From NCBI GenBank assembly GCA_035236585.1, contig CP141126.1, positions 71,525,414 to 71,589,413 on the forward strand: 64,000 nucleotides of DNA, given 5' to 3'. The translations under genes and the position numbers were made by a program. This DNA is from Warburgia ugandensis (taxonomy: Eukaryota; Streptophyta; Magnoliopsida; Canellales; Canellaceae). The notes beneath the pieces were generated by a model. It did no database searches. It was not told the origin of the DNA and saw only the letters and a program-made list of their open reading frames with translations. This document shows, piece by piece, positions 1 through 12,846 of this stretch (position 1 is the first letter of the stretch; every line of letters starts with the position of its first letter).

Positions 1-605
1 TGCTAGTTTAGCATTCCACTAGATTTGAACTTTAATATAATGTTAGGGTAAGTTTTTATCCTAGGGTTGGGTTGAAACCACATTAAGGGTTGGTATGTTC
101 AATTTAAGTATTCATAAGTTTTAAAAGTGTTTGAATATCAATTATTGGTCAAGCAAATTAACTTATTTAACTAATGATTTATTAAGGTTTAGATACTAGT
201 TATATTAGGTTAATTAATTAAGTTCAAAAAATCTTAGATAATTTGTTCCCTAAGAAGACAAATTGTGCATGCAGTAATAAACTTAATTATGCTAAACCCT
301 AAAATTGAGAAAATATATACATTAAGTCTTGTTAATAATAAAACCTAAGGTATTTGAATTTGGATATATTTAAGTTTAATGTGGTGGATTCTAAACCCTA
401 GACTTAGTCAAGTGGTTAATTCATATCCCTTTAACAATTTTAAGTATATTTGATTTAATTGCTTAAAAATTATTTGGCTAAATTTAGGTGATTTAAATAT
501 ATATTGATTGAAATTGTACAAAAATAAAAAGAAGAGTCCCCATGGGATCAACCCATATTTTCCTTATGTATGCTATAGTGGACCCATGTGCTTGTAGTAA
601 TATTT
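1..605 (+). repeat. 3' tail of an Athila-type LTR (fragment)
   Basis: The stretch around 535-600 has the same end signature as the other Athila-type LTRs in this window: a GGGATCAACC core near 544, then a CCATGTGCTTG motif about 40 bases later, just before the LTR would stop. Upstream sequence is AT-rich with no coding potential. The left part of the LTR lies outside the window and no primer-binding site follows, so this is a truncated fossil. The assignment rests on motif resemblance only. Confidence 0.45.
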
Positions 606-1129
606 AAAACATATCACCTTACTTGTTTTTTAGTACAAGTGGCTATGCGTTTTGCTATGACTTTTTATTATCACTCGACCATTACAGAGGCTTTGCCTTT
701 GCTCAATACATAATGACTGAAGCTAATTTTGGTTTTAATTCAATCAATTCATTGATGGTCAGTGAGTATGATGGTCCTAATGATGATTCTACATGTATTT
801 CATGTGTATCTCATAGGTGGATTTAAAAAACCTCACAAATGGGGTGGTCATTAAAAAGTGATTGGGAGTTAAGGGGGTCAAGTAATGCTTTTGTCTAAAA
901 ACTACTATAAACACAAATTGTAAGATATAGTTAGAAACTTCCTTGGGAATGACTTCCAAAATAGAAACTAGAATAAAACATTTCCTTGAGAAGGAATTTT
1001 AAAAGTAAAAATTAAACTAATCTCTTTTCATTCAATATCAAAACACTATATAGATACATGACTTGATATTATTTTGGGCACATTAGGCATCCTTTAATTT
1101 TTTTGTAGCTACAAAGGAAGCAGATTACT
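606..1129. other. Gene-free AT-rich spacer
   Basis: Between the LTR tail and the start of the next LTR. The only open frame (623-826) has no recognisable protein features. I see nothing else here. Confidence 0.5.
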
Positions 1130-3408
1130 TGATAAGTGTTCAATTATGTATAAAAAGTACCCAATTAGTAGCCCATGTGATATAAATTATAGTGTTATTT
1201 TAGGACTTTTTTCTGTAATTTCATAACACATACATTTTTTACTTAATAATTCAAAATTTTGATATTTGGCAGGTTTGGAAGCTAATCCAAAGTAAGTACA
1301 TGAATAATCATAATTTTCTTGGATTTGATTAGGATTTTTACCCTTTTGTAGGTGTTGAGAAGATGATCCAATAGCCAGATCAAGTCAAATGAGATTTGAA
1401 GATCATGACAAAAAGTAGACCAAAGACTTAAATTACAACATTTCAAAGCTAAATTAAGGTTTAAGATCATCTTAATGCAAGTAAATGAAGTTTAAAAAAC
1501 CAATTGAAAACATCAAAGGTGACTAAAATGGATCAATGCACATGCCAAACACTACACAATTAGCCATCTTTCCTTTGATGGTGTAGTGGCTACAACAATT
1601 GAAGTTCCTTTGTCTTCAAAATCTTAGTATTTTTCCATCTTTTCTACTATTTTTATTTTCCTATTTTTCTCTCTTTTCTAACCACCAAACACTACACAAT
1701 TAGAAGGGGAGGTGCTCCATGCCACCTTAAAAAGTGGTGCCTCCCCCCTTCTAATTATTCCATCCCACTTAGCCTTCACAAGGTTTCCACTTTGGTTGCC
1801 CTAAACTTCCACCTAATTTTCCTACCTAAGTCCTCAATCTAAATGCACCCTTCCTTCCTGGAATAGACCTCACCAAAGTAGAAATCAAAACATCTATAAA
1901 TACCCCATGGGTTTCAACGTGAATTTCAAGTAGGGGTTTTGCACAAAAGCCTTGAAAAAAGCATTCTACTTAGGTGATCTTTGAAGCTTTGAACTTTGGA
2001 TTTCTTTTGGCTATTTTTCTCTTGGGTTCTTCAAGTATTTTCATTTTTCTTTGCACTTCAATTCTAGGTTGGTTCTTGCTTTCATTGCTTAGTTGTTCTT
2101 GTTTTGCTTCTTTAATTCTAGATGCATAGGTACTTCTTATTTTTCCTTGAATATTTGCTTCCATCTTCATAGCTTTTTTTGCTATATCTCTGAAGATCCA
2201 AGTTATTTATTCTATGGTAGTAATAGACAAGAGATAAAGTAGCTTGAATACTTGTTTCCTTTTCATAATCTTGACATTTTTTTCTCAAAGAGAGAGACAG
2301 AGAGCTAGTTTTAGGCGTCATTTTCCTATTTTGTTCCCTTCATTCCAACCTTCTTTTCTCTTGATTATCTTTTGGTTTTCACTTGAATGCTATCTAAGTT
2401 TAGTTTAAGGCCATCAAAATGTGTTGAATATTTGATTTGAATCATGTCTCAAGTGTGGGGAAAATGCAAAATTTCCATATATATATGTATGTATCATGTG
2501 CACCATTTTTGATGTATTTGTTCATTCAATCAATAAAGTTATTTGAAGATTATTGTTCATTCTTGATTCTAGTAGAAAATACTTTCAATATTGAGTGTTA
2601 TCATGAATAAAAATTTCTTGTTAAGTTGGTTTTCATGTATTGATTTATTTGAGTTTCTTTAGCACTTAAAATCTGGAATTTTTCCATTCAAAGTTCATGC
2701 TTAGTTTCTAGCATTCTATACACCTTATTTGATTGATACTTTTGGAACCCATTTATATTTTTAGGCTTTTAAGTGAGTGAATTGATTAGATTTAATCTTA
2801 ATAATCTTTTCATTTGAGAATTTTGGTCAATACTTAACCCATGAATCATGTGCACCACTCCATGGATCATGCGCATGGTACTTGGGTAATTCCTCTTTAT
2901 GATTTTATTTGTTTGATTGTTTAATCTTAGTTTAGTATTAGTTAGTTTGTTGTTTGCATCTCAGTTTAGTTTATAAATTTTCCTTATTTATTTTGAGAAA
3001 GTTTTACTTTTAGTAAGTTTCTAATTATAGTTTTAGGAAAGTGTTAATTTAGGGAAGTTTCATTTTTAACAAGTTTTCTTAGTTTAAGTTTCCCAGATTC
3101 ATTCACTAGTTTTTCATTAGTTTCATTTATTGGATGCATTTTTGTTAATATAGTTTCTAATTTCATTGAATATCTTTATTTTTAGAAATTCTCCTTTAGT
3201 TTATGTTTGTAATTTGATGTGTGTTTCCTCGTACATGTTGTTTAAGTTCCTAGTTTAATCAAAATGATCTCTCTTTGCCTAAATATAAATTATTTAAATA
3301 AGATCCAATCAATTGAAAATGTTGTGAGAATCCTCATGGGATCAACCTCTCTCACATGTAATTATTACTTTTATTCAGGCACTTGCAAGTAATTTTAAAG
3401 CTACACCA
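1130..3408 (+). repeat. 5' LTR of element A
   Basis: It starts TGATAAGTGTTCAATTATG, comparable to TGTTAAGTGTTTAATTTTG at the start of the younger Athila LTR at 36,852. It ends in CTACACCA immediately before the primer-binding site. The right-hand 1.6 kb is repeated at about 6,452-7,806 with many differences. Open frames inside it are chance. Confidence 0.7.
1698..1756. repeat. Hairpin-forming inverted repeat inside LTR A
   Basis: Arm 1698-1712 (AATTAGAAGGGGAGG) pairs with 1740-1756, with two extra C bases in the second arm. An inner CCAC/GTGG pairing extends the stem. A 19-bp direct repeat, CCAAACACTACACAATTAG, lies at 1545-1563 and again at 1685-1703. The structure is absent from the young Athila LTRs at 36,852 and 47,351. 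Confidence 0.55.
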
Positions 3409-3414
3409 AGTTTT

Positions 3415-3431
3415 TGGCACCGTTGACAGTG
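3415..3431 (+). promoter_or_regulatory. Primer-binding site, tRNA-Asp type
   Basis: TGGCACCGTTGACAGTG is a decayed form of the TGGCACCGTTGCCGGGGA found at 38,855, the usual Athila primer site for the 3' end of tRNA-Asp. It lies six bases after the LTR end. Confidence 0.65.
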
Positions 3432-6400
3432 AATCACAATGAATTTGTGGTTAGATCTTTGTTTAGATTATTTATTCTAGTCATAATTTTAGGTTGTATT
3501 ATATTAAGGTTTTTATGTCATTCTTGCATATTTTGTTAATTCCTCACCAATTAACCATCTTTGTTTATTTTTGTACGAGGGGAATTTGGCAAAAGGTGTG
3601 TTGGCGATTTTGTGGGCCAAAGCTTCATCGACTTAATTAGGATTTCCTTGCTTTCTTAGATTAGGATTTTGAGTGAACTTGAAGCGTGGCCTCATTATGA
3701 TTTGTAATTATTTATTTCATTTTAAATGGGTTGTAATAATATAGGGAAAGTGTGGGGTATGGTGTCCCACACTTGGCCTTCATTAGAAACCCCACTGTAA
3801 GCTTCTCTCACTCTCTTTTATTTTATTAGTGTAGTTGCATTTAGTGTAGTGTTCATATTGGTTGGTAGTGCAATTTATATAAATTAGGGTCATTCATTGT
3901 ACTTGTTGCATCTTATTAGGGTTATTGCACCAGATGACACATATTTAACAAAAGGACTTTGTTAGATAGCATATAGGTGGGCATTAGTTTCCTATCCTTG
4001 TAATTGCATTGCAAATTTATTACTTTATGATGGATGGAACGCATTGATAGTAAGGACCACATAGGAACCCTCATGAGATAAGGATTGGATTTCATCACTA
4101 GATCATCGGCCCATAGAGTTAATCAATTCAATTCCTTGTATGTTCATGATCCCTACCCTTATAGCTTAATTTAAAATTAAGTAGCAAGTGACTTAGTCAC
4201 TTGGGTGTCAAGCTCATAGGACCCTTTTAGAAGGAGGAGATCTATTGTCACTCCAATGGCTTCTAAGCTTCATGGTTATAGTGGGTATGCAAAATCGAAG
4301 TGACTTTTCCATGCCTTTTCTTGACAATTGTTGAGGTCTAAATGTGTCCTTCCATGTGAATTGTAATGACCTAACTGATAAGCAATACTTGGATTAAAGG
4401 TGTTGTCTAGATTTAGGTCTAAAAGCTACCACCTTACAATGTAAGAAAGATTATCAAAACAACTCACTAGTTAACCATTAGCAATTGAGTGTGCATCATT
4501 TAGAGTTAGGAGTCACATTTAGTTAGGTTGCATTATGTAGTTTGGGTTCTCATTCGATTTCGCATAAAAAAAGAGAGTATTCATTCATTGTATACAAAGA
4601 TTTGTTTCGTTGTATATAAAGTTGAGTACAATGGACTACCAAGTAGGGGTTAGTCAACCACCAGTTTCTTATTATTTCACTGTTAAGACATTACATTATG
4701 AAGATATGTATGAGATAGAGGCAAGGGATACTCTCCAATGCATTTGATAGAATGGATAAGCTGAAAATTTAGTTGAATAGGTTAATTGCTTCTAGGAAAA
4801 ATACTAAGTCATATCAACAATCTTAGTACAATAATGACTATGGCTATTCTAAACCTCCACAACCCACTACTTTATGGCCATCAAGCTCCACCTACAATGG
4901 ATATTACCAGGAGTAGGTGGATGCACCCAATATATTCACAAAATTTAGTAACAATTACTTTACTGAGACATACTATTAGGACTATAATGGATGCGCTAGG
5001 CATCATGAACAATCATAGTCTCAGAATTATGAAGAATATTAGGAAGAACCATCATAGTCTCAACCTACTCAACCCTATCAGGAATATCAAACATATAAGG
5101 GAGACCAATCATGGTTAATTTTTTATCAAACCTTCCACAATACTCCTATTCCATAGCATTATGAGTCATATGAGTTGTTTCCTCCACAATAGAAGGAACA
5201 ATCATTTGAAGAGACCTTTAGGAAATATATGGAAGCAACTCAAAGATCTATTGATGAGTTAAGGCAAATGAACGTTGAATCTAGAGAAAGAGTTAATGAA
5301 CTTAAACAAATTGAGGCTAAAGAGAAGCCCATATTTACTAATACAAGGATGGAAATATCATATGATTCTTCTAAGCTACAAGATTTCCATCTATCCTTGC
5401 AATCCTCCAACCCCTTGCGGCACTTTTGCTCATTTTTTTTATTCTGATGAAGACACCTCCATTAATGAATCAAATGATACTATGCCATTAGTGGACATTT
5501 CCCAATGGCAAAATCGACTAGAAACCCTTACAATTCCTAAAATTCAAATTGAGCCTTGCATTGTAGAAGTACCCAATGAGGACCTACAAACTTTATTTGA
5601 TCAAATACCAGATAACAATATATGTTCACTTGAAATCTTACCTATACCTGCAAAATAGGAAGAAGAAGAGTTGATTGATGTTTTGACCCAACATCAACTA
5701 AATCTAGTTTACATATTAGAAGTCAATAAGGATTTAAGCACCACCATTAATTTGGCCCTAGAAAAATAAGAACAACCTTTTAGGGAAATATAGAGTTAGC
5801 TTAATCCCACTTTCGAGAAAATGTAAGGGACAAGGAGGAAGAATATGTACTAATTGCAATGGTCCTATCATCCTCAAATTTGGTAAAAAATGGGGCCATT
5901 CATCTTGAATTGGTCCTAAGAAATTTATATTCATGGTAGACATTCATGCTATATTGTCACCAACAATAAAAATTTCATGGTGGAGAATGTATATTGACTA
6001 CTATGAAATTCTTACATGGAGTGAGAAACTCCATTGTTAGAGTTAGGATTATGTAATTAGTGAGGTTTAGAGTAGATTAGTAAACCTAGTCTGACTAAAG
6101 ATGTTAAATTTAGTGCTTACTGGGAGGCAACCCAGGTTTTTAGAGTGTTTCATTATTGTACATTACACATTTATCACATAAGGTCCTATGTTTCAAAATA
6201 TTTGGGATAATGTTTAGTTTAGGTTGGGGGTTTAGATATGCATGAGATTTTTAAATTTTCTTGTATTTTTGAAAAAAACATTCTATGCTTTTCCAAAGTG
6301 TTTTTGAAAAAAAGGAACACTTACACACAGTGCATAGTCTAGACTAATAGGTGGTTATGACTTAGAAACTCCAAGAAAAGTCAATGGAAACCTACATACT

Positions 6401-6451
6401 CAAGTGATATTAGAGACTATCATCTTTTTAAGGTTTATAAATAGTTCAATA
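3432..6451 (+). pseudogene. Internal remnant of element A: leader, gag scraps, post-pol spacer
   Basis: About 4,020-4,440 parallels the leader of the young element (39,480-39,900; for example a shared GGATTTCATCAC motif). About 4,750-5,660 holds glutamine-, asparagine- and glutamate-rich gag-type linker fragments such as FRKYMEATQRSIDELRQMN. About 6,200-6,440 resembles the post-pol non-coding zone of the young element. No RT, RNase H or integrase is present. It is many times broken and codes for nothing. Confidence 0.55.
3748..3774 (+). other. Leader hairpin, element A
   Basis: AAGTGTGGG (3748-3756) and CCCACACTT (3766-3774) form a 9-bp stem with a 9-base loop. The same hairpin stands at the equivalent leader position of the element at 36,852. 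See the 39,238 entry. Confidence 0.6.
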
Positions 6452-6761
6452 TTTTCTTCATAAGGTTTCTTCTTTGGTTGCCCTATACTACCGCTGAATT
6501 TTCCAACCTAAGTCCTAGATTTGAATGCATCCTTCATTCCAACAATAGATATCACAAAAATAGACATAAAAATATCTATAAATACCCCATGGGTTTCAAT
6601 GTTAATTTCAAGTAGGGGTTTTGCACAAAAACCTTAAAAGAAGCATTCTACCAGGGTGATCTTTGGCGCTTTGGACTTTAGCTTTCCTTTAGATGTACTT
6701 CTCTTGGATTCTTCAAATATTTTCCTTTTTTCACTTTAATTCCATGTTAGTTCTTGTTTCC

Positions 6762-6792
<31 letters not shown>

Positions 6793-6811
6793 AATGGATG
6801 TAATTTCTAGA

Positions 6812-6847
<36 letters not shown>

Positions 6848-7806
6848 TGTATGTATGTATGTATGTATGTATGTATGTATGTATGTATGTATGTATGTAT
6901 GTATGTATATGTGTGTGCGTGTGCACCATTTTTTATGTATTTTCTCATTCAATCAATAAATTTATTTAGAGAATATTGTTCATGCTTGATTTTAATAGCA
7001 AAGTACTTTTAATATTGAGTGTTATCTTGCATAAAAAGTGCTTGTTAAATTACTTTCCATGTATTGTTTGACTTGAGTTTCTTTAGCACTTAAAATCTGG
7101 AATTTTTCTATTTAATGTTCATGTTTAGTTTCTAGCATTCCATACACCTTATTTGAATTTGCCTTTTAGGTTGTATATTGAGTGAATTGATTATATTTCA
7201 TGTTATTAAGCTTTTCATTTGTCAATCCCTAACCCATGAACCATGTGCACCATTACATGGATCATGTGTATGGTACTTAAATGATTCCTCTTCAAGCCTT
7301 GCTTTTTTTTATTGTTTAATCTTATTCTAATATTAGTTATTTAGTTGTTTGCATCTTATTTTAGTTTATAAAGTTTCTTTATTTAATTTTAGAAAGTTTT
7401 GTTTTTACTAAGTTTGTAATTTTAGTTTTAAGAAAGTGTTGATTTGGGAAAGTTTCAATTTTAGCAAGTTTTCTTAGTTTAAGTTCCCAGATTGATTCAT
7501 TCATTCTAGCTTTTCATTAGTTTCTTTTATTGAATACTTGCTAGTTAGGATAGTTTCTAATTTCATTGAATATCTTTATTTTTAGAAAGTTTCCTTTAGT
7601 TCATGTTTCTAATTTAGTGCATGTTTCCCATTCAATGTTGTTTAAATTCCTAGTTTAATTAAAACCATCTATCTTTGGCTAAAGATAAATGATTTAAATA
7701 AGATCCAATTTTCAAAATTCCATGAAATTTCACATGGGATTGACTTCTCTTGTGTGCAATTACTACTTTGATTCATGTGCTTGTGAGTAATCTTAATGCT
7801 ACACCA
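6452..7806 (+). repeat. Partial 3' LTR of element A
   Basis: It matches about 1,776-3,408 of the 5' LTR, including the shared TTTGGTTGCCCTA and ATAAATACCCCATGGGTTTC motifs, and ends GCTACACCA as the 5' copy does. The left ~650 bp of the LTR and the polypurine tract are missing, so the element lost its 3' junction by deletion. It carries a much expanded microsatellite. Confidence 0.65.
6821..6908. repeat. (GTAT)n microsatellite, about 22 units
   Basis: An uninterrupted 88-bp run of GTAT follows a (TA)n run at about 6,764-6,789. The equivalent point in the 5' LTR (about 2,481-2,497) has a short TA run and only two GTAT units. The Tyr/Val/Cys-Met and Ile/His-Thr repeat frames across it are artefacts. 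Confidence 0.95.
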
Positions 7807-8639
7807 CCACTTGTAGATGGAAATGTAATGTGGAAGCAATGTGAAACATGACATGATTTGTTTTCTTATATTGATTGGTTGCTAGGGAATGTAGGATTCA
7901 TGTTTGGATTATTCAACATGTGGTGGGTGATTTTCCAAACCATATGCTACTTGTTAGGTAATAAAGCATCAAAATAAGATCCACAAAAGCTAGTGTTCTC
8001 AACTCTATTCTAGTAGCATACACCATAATGGGTGGTATTTGAATTCTATAAATAAAAAATAAAAAATAATATTTTTTTTAAAAATTATGGGAAAAGAAAA
8101 ATGTACTAAAAATTCAAACTTTCTTATATAAAAAGCACAAGTTCATGGGTGTGTGAGTGTTTTGCAATGGAGAAAGTGTGAGTCTTAATCATGAAGTCAC
8201 GAGTTCAAGATTCATGTGTGTGTGTGCCCACCATTCAACGAAGAAAAAATGAAAAATTCACATTAATATTAATTCATACACATTATAAGCTAATTTCTAA
8301 GTTCTGGCCTCTAATGATGTTCGAATGCTTCTTTAGTTTGGTACAATTCATATGTTTATTTCTATAAATAGCAAGTACTTCTTGTTCCTTCAAAGCCTAC
8401 AACTCACTATGCCTACAACAAAGAAAGATAGGTGAGGAAACACCCCAAATTGTGTTGTTTGGGATAAATTACCTTCAAATAATTAAGAGGGTACTTTTTT
8501 TTCCCTTCCTTATTTATCTTGATGTTGCCCACTAAATTAAGAAAAAATGAATTATGAAAGACCTTTTATGGAAAAAAAATTGTTGCAACTTACCAGGAAA
8601 AAAGTATATTTCAACTAGTTTGGAAATGCCAGCTGGTAT
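7807..8639. other. Gene-free spacer
   Basis: AT-rich sequence between element A and the Tekay-like block. A stretch near 8,150-8,220 (AAGTCACGAGTTCAAG) faintly recalls a Pol III B box, but no full SINE is visible. I see no coding sequence. Confidence 0.5.
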
Positions 8640-9218
8640 TTTGGTATTTGACCATATTGAGGAGATTTTTATTGAAATGATATTCAAACTAATGCCATAC
8701 TAGACTTTTGACTAGCATAACTTATACCAAAATATTAGCTGGTATGGTATGATTGGCATATATTGCCTATTCATGAGCTGATATGATATGGTATGATTGA
8801 TATACATTGCTTAATGATGAGGTAATATGCGCTGGAATAGATTGGCATAGAATTGCCTATATGTGAGTTGTGGTACTTCAAAATTTGTTGATATGGTGAT
8901 TTGCATATGCTAAAGTTGTAAACAAATGATTAACTCTTAGATGAGAGTATGGTTACAATAATTGCATTATATGTGGTTATGACATGTTCAAACCACAATA
9001 TAAGTATCTGATTAGAAATGGTTGAAATATACATTGGTTTATATGTACAAGTTGCTTTTTGAAGGGGGTTGACATGGCATGGAATTGTTATTGACATTGA
9101 CTCGGGAAATTTTTTGATATGATATGTAGATCTCATGATATGGGGGCTTTTTTTTGAATTGTTGAGGAATGACATGGAAAGAAATTTCAAGGATGAAATT
9201 TTTATAAGGAGGGGAGGA
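8640..9218 (+). repeat. Copy of the Tekay-like 3' internal end
   Basis: It runs parallel to about 16,380-16,870, sharing for example GATATACATTGC, TTTATATGTAC and GATATGATATGTAGATCTCATG, and ends in the same AGGGGAGGA polypurine tract. Nothing upstream of it belongs clearly to the same element. Confidence 0.65.
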
Positions 9219-12200
9219 TGTAATACTCACTAATTTTAAAATTTGAAAAGTGCATAATTGTGTGAGATTTTGGAAATTTGTGAAAATTGAGAAATAAGGG
9301 ATTTGAAAATTTTAGAGATGAAGTCACGACCTAAAACCTCTATAAATGAAATGTACACGAGAAATGGAATTCAATGCCACTAAGAATGCTAAAATCGGAG
9401 ACTAGATGGAAATTGGCTAATTATTTTAATTTCTATATTTAATAAAGTAAATGGAGGGGAAAAACAATAATTACATTTATGGGGCCCATGAAGATGGGCG
9501 CTGAAAATGAGACTCTGATAAATATTAAATGGGTATGGAGGTAATCATTTCTGCATTTAATAATAAGATTTTATTATAAAAACACAAAAATTCAAAAATC
9601 GTATTAATGGGGGGCTTTAAATGTGCCTCCTCCACCATTAATGCCCCACATTGTTACTCGCCCCACCATAACCCCCCTCTCTATTTCTCGTGTCATTGGC
9701 GATGATGCCTAATGCTGACAGTAGTGATGCCTGACGTCGGTAGTAGCGACAATGACGACGCCGTGCTCCTCTTCCCATGTGAGTGTGATGGAAACCCCCT
9801 CCCAAGCTTACCTGATCTGAGGTTGGACGTCATTTTCCCCTCTCCCCATTTTTAGTTCTTATTTTGTCGAGTTACCATTTTTAACACTGGCAAACCAATG
9901 AAATCTCATGGAGATCCAATGGTTAGGGATGCTGAAAAACATGAAAAATAATAATGGGAAAAGTTTTGTAAACATGATGAAAGTTGAGTAAAAACCTTAG
10001 ATTCATGCAAAATCAGTTGATGGAAATGTCATAAAGTTAATGTACATAGAAATTCGGTCAAAATGGTGTAAAAATCATGAAGTTTACTATGGGCATCATT
10101 GGCGATGATGGGAGTCTGGTCGTCATCTTTGATGACGGCGAACCAGTAGGGACGCCCGAGACATAGATGGAGATGTGCAGGATGACACACATGATCAGCA
10201 TGCGCACGCGTGTGGGCTACATGTGCGTTGTCTTCGATCGTGAAGGAACGTGCATGCGCCCCAGTGATAGTGATGCATGTGGGACACGTTCCATACGCCA
10301 TCACGCGTGCACGAGTCCCCGTGATGCCAATTCAATTTTTAATTTAATTTTGGTTTTTTGGACCATCCATTCACTAAAAGCTCGATTATGGGAGCTACAA
10401 AGGTCCAATTCATGATTGAAGACCTAGATTTGATATGAAAACTTTGATTTGACCACTTTTAAAATAGTTAAATCACATAATACCATTAAATAGCTTATAT
10501 CAGGCTGTTCAATGGATGATTAGACCTTAGAAATTGATTATATGCCTTAAATAAGAGATGATCTAGGGGATTAGAAGAACAAATCTCATGAGATTGTCAA
10601 GAAAACTGATCTTGACTGTTGATCTGATCAGGTACCTTAGGATTGACTAATCAATGATAGATCTAACCATCAGATCAACATATAATTAAGGACAATCATG
10701 TAAATCACTAATCAAACATAGAAATTAGATGCATCATGATGAAAATGATCAGAATTGATGATCAAATGTTGATTATATGTGATAAAGAGCGATCTAATGA
10801 TTGGATCATCTCTAAACTTCATAAGATGAATAAGACTGACCCTTTATTGATTAAGCAACATTGATTGAATGAATCATGACATAGATTGATGATCAAAGAT
10901 GACAGATGATAGTCTAGATGTTAGAAAATCAAACATCTAGTTTAGGATTACCCTAATTGAGGGTTAATCCTATGATCTGGACCATTGATCTAGTATTAAC
11001 TACTATATTAGGGAAGTTATCACTTGGATTAGCTTATTTTTGAGATTTAGGAACACCAAGTGATGGGATGACTTATGATGAGACATGTACATCAGAGCGT
11101 GCAATTTGATGTTGTTACACGCCTAATTAGAGTACCACATTTTCGAGGCAAGTGATTACATTTGGGATTTTTGCATGATTTCTTAAATCATGATGTATTA
11201 CTTGAGAACTTTCAAGCATGGGTTTTATGTCCTACCATGTTTTCATGAGATTACTTTTCAACATGTATTGTCAATATGTTTGCTACTCCTTTTGCCCATG
11301 ATTTATGCACCACTTTGTAATACATTTTATGTTGCCTCAATTTTATTATTTGAGGATGATATACATTGATTTTTTGATGCATGATGTTGATATAATCAAT
11401 TACTCCCTCAGTTTGGTTTTATCGAGAATGATTATGCATGGATTTTTGACCCTTGATTCATGATTTGTTAATTTATGATGGGTGCTTTTGTGTTGTGGGT
11501 ACTATGCTAGGAGGGTTGTAGGGTTGGCTACTTGCCCTCTAACTTTGTGATGAAGATGATGTTTAGACACCTGCCCCAAAGAGGGGCAATGTCCATAGGG
11601 GTGGTATCATGGGTAGTTCACACTACGAGCCCATCTTCTCCTAGGCTAGATGAAGGTATGTCCGTAGGGGTGGTATTATAGGAAGTCCACACTATGACTC
11701 AATCTTCTCCCATGTGAGATGGAGGAAGTCTCCAGTTCTGGTGTCAACATCAAGTGGTAGTATTTGAGACATTGGAGTGGTTACCACTGCAGCATAGTAG
11801 CCCATACTCTTAATTCTAAGTGTTCATGTAGTGCATATGTGACTGCATACCCACAGTGTGATGTTGTATTAGGGGTGATGCCTAGGTGGGCAGCCAGATG
11901 TGGGTTGTGTGAGCTATAGGATAGAGACCTTGGATGTTAGGATGAGTACTCATTGCTAGTGATTGAGTGTAGTGGGACACTCTTAAGGCTTATTGTGTGC
12001 AGTGCCCTATTTTTCATGACATGCTTCATATTATTTTGTGTATACAGGTTTTTATCTATTTTGATAGTTGCTTATTCATGTGTTGATCATGCTTCACATG
12101 CCATGATGTTTTTCTTTGATATTGCTTTGCCTCAGATGAAAAGCATGTCTTGATCTTGATCGTTTCATTCACATTTATGAGTTTCATGCGTTATCCAGTA

Positions 12201-12846
12201 TGGATGCTTGATGATTTAAATTGCCTTATAAATTATTTACTCTATTGGCACTCAACATGATATTAGTACTCTTTGCAAAGTGTTTATCACATGTTTTAGT
12301 TATTTATAATCTCCTACACAAGCAATAGCTTGCTGAGGCATTGCTTTGTTTTGTAATGCCTCAGATGTGGAGAGCAATAGCACTAAGAGAAAGGAGGTGG
12401 AGCAGCACTGATTTAGAGGGGACCTCGAGGACTATCTATTATTTTGCACTTGAGAGACTAACTTAGTGTATATCTCTTTGACTTATGATTAGACTCTTTT
12501 AGGCTGTACATTCACTTACACATAGGTGTATGATATGGTGATCATGGATAGAACCTTAGGAATTTTGGACATGTTATCATTATTATCTTTTTCATGACTG
12601 GTGTTTGATTTGTCGTGGTTTTAGATTTAGCATGGTCAGTGTATCGATTATTTTATTTTGTTTATTTCCATGGTTTTGGTATTGGATGATCCTAACGGTT
12701 TTCTTTTTAGACATTTCTCTTGAGCAATTGTGTTATTTATGTTAATTGCAACATGTCTATTTCAGGGATCTCACCTATTTTTATGAAACATATTATTATT
12801 ATTATTATTATTATGGGAAAAGGTTTAGAAAACCTAAGGTATCACA
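9219..12846 (+). repeat. Long LTR, first copy (Tekay-like)
   Basis: 3,628 bp from TGTAATACTCAC to TATCACA. It aligns along its length with 16,871-20,397, apart from indels. It contains a GC-richer zone (about 9,650-10,320) and, close to the 3' end, an (ATT)n run at about 12,790-12,813. The open frames in it are not genes. Confidence 0.7.

Larger units (their letters stand above)
1130..7806 (+). mobile_element. Athila-type Ty3/gypsy element A, deleted and decayed
   Basis: A 5' LTR (1,130-3,408) is followed by a tRNA-Asp-type primer site, an untranslated leader resembling that of the element at 36,852, gag-like scraps, a post-pol type spacer and a partial 3' LTR ending at 7,806. The protease, RT, RNase H and integrase regions are absent and the 3' LTR lacks its left part. 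It is heavily broken (well over ten breaks plus large deletions). The flanking 5-mers (TTACT and CCACT) are not a clean target duplication. It is clearly older than the element at 36,852. Confidence 0.7.

Noticed and set aside
6731-7012. Cys-Met-Tyr-Val and His-Thr-Tyr-Ile repeat proteins
   Set aside because: Products of the GTAT microsatellite in different frames and strands.
8150-8220. Possible tRNA-derived SINE
   Set aside because: AAGTCACGAGTTCAAG resembles a B box, but there is no convincing A box at the right distance, no tail and no target duplication.
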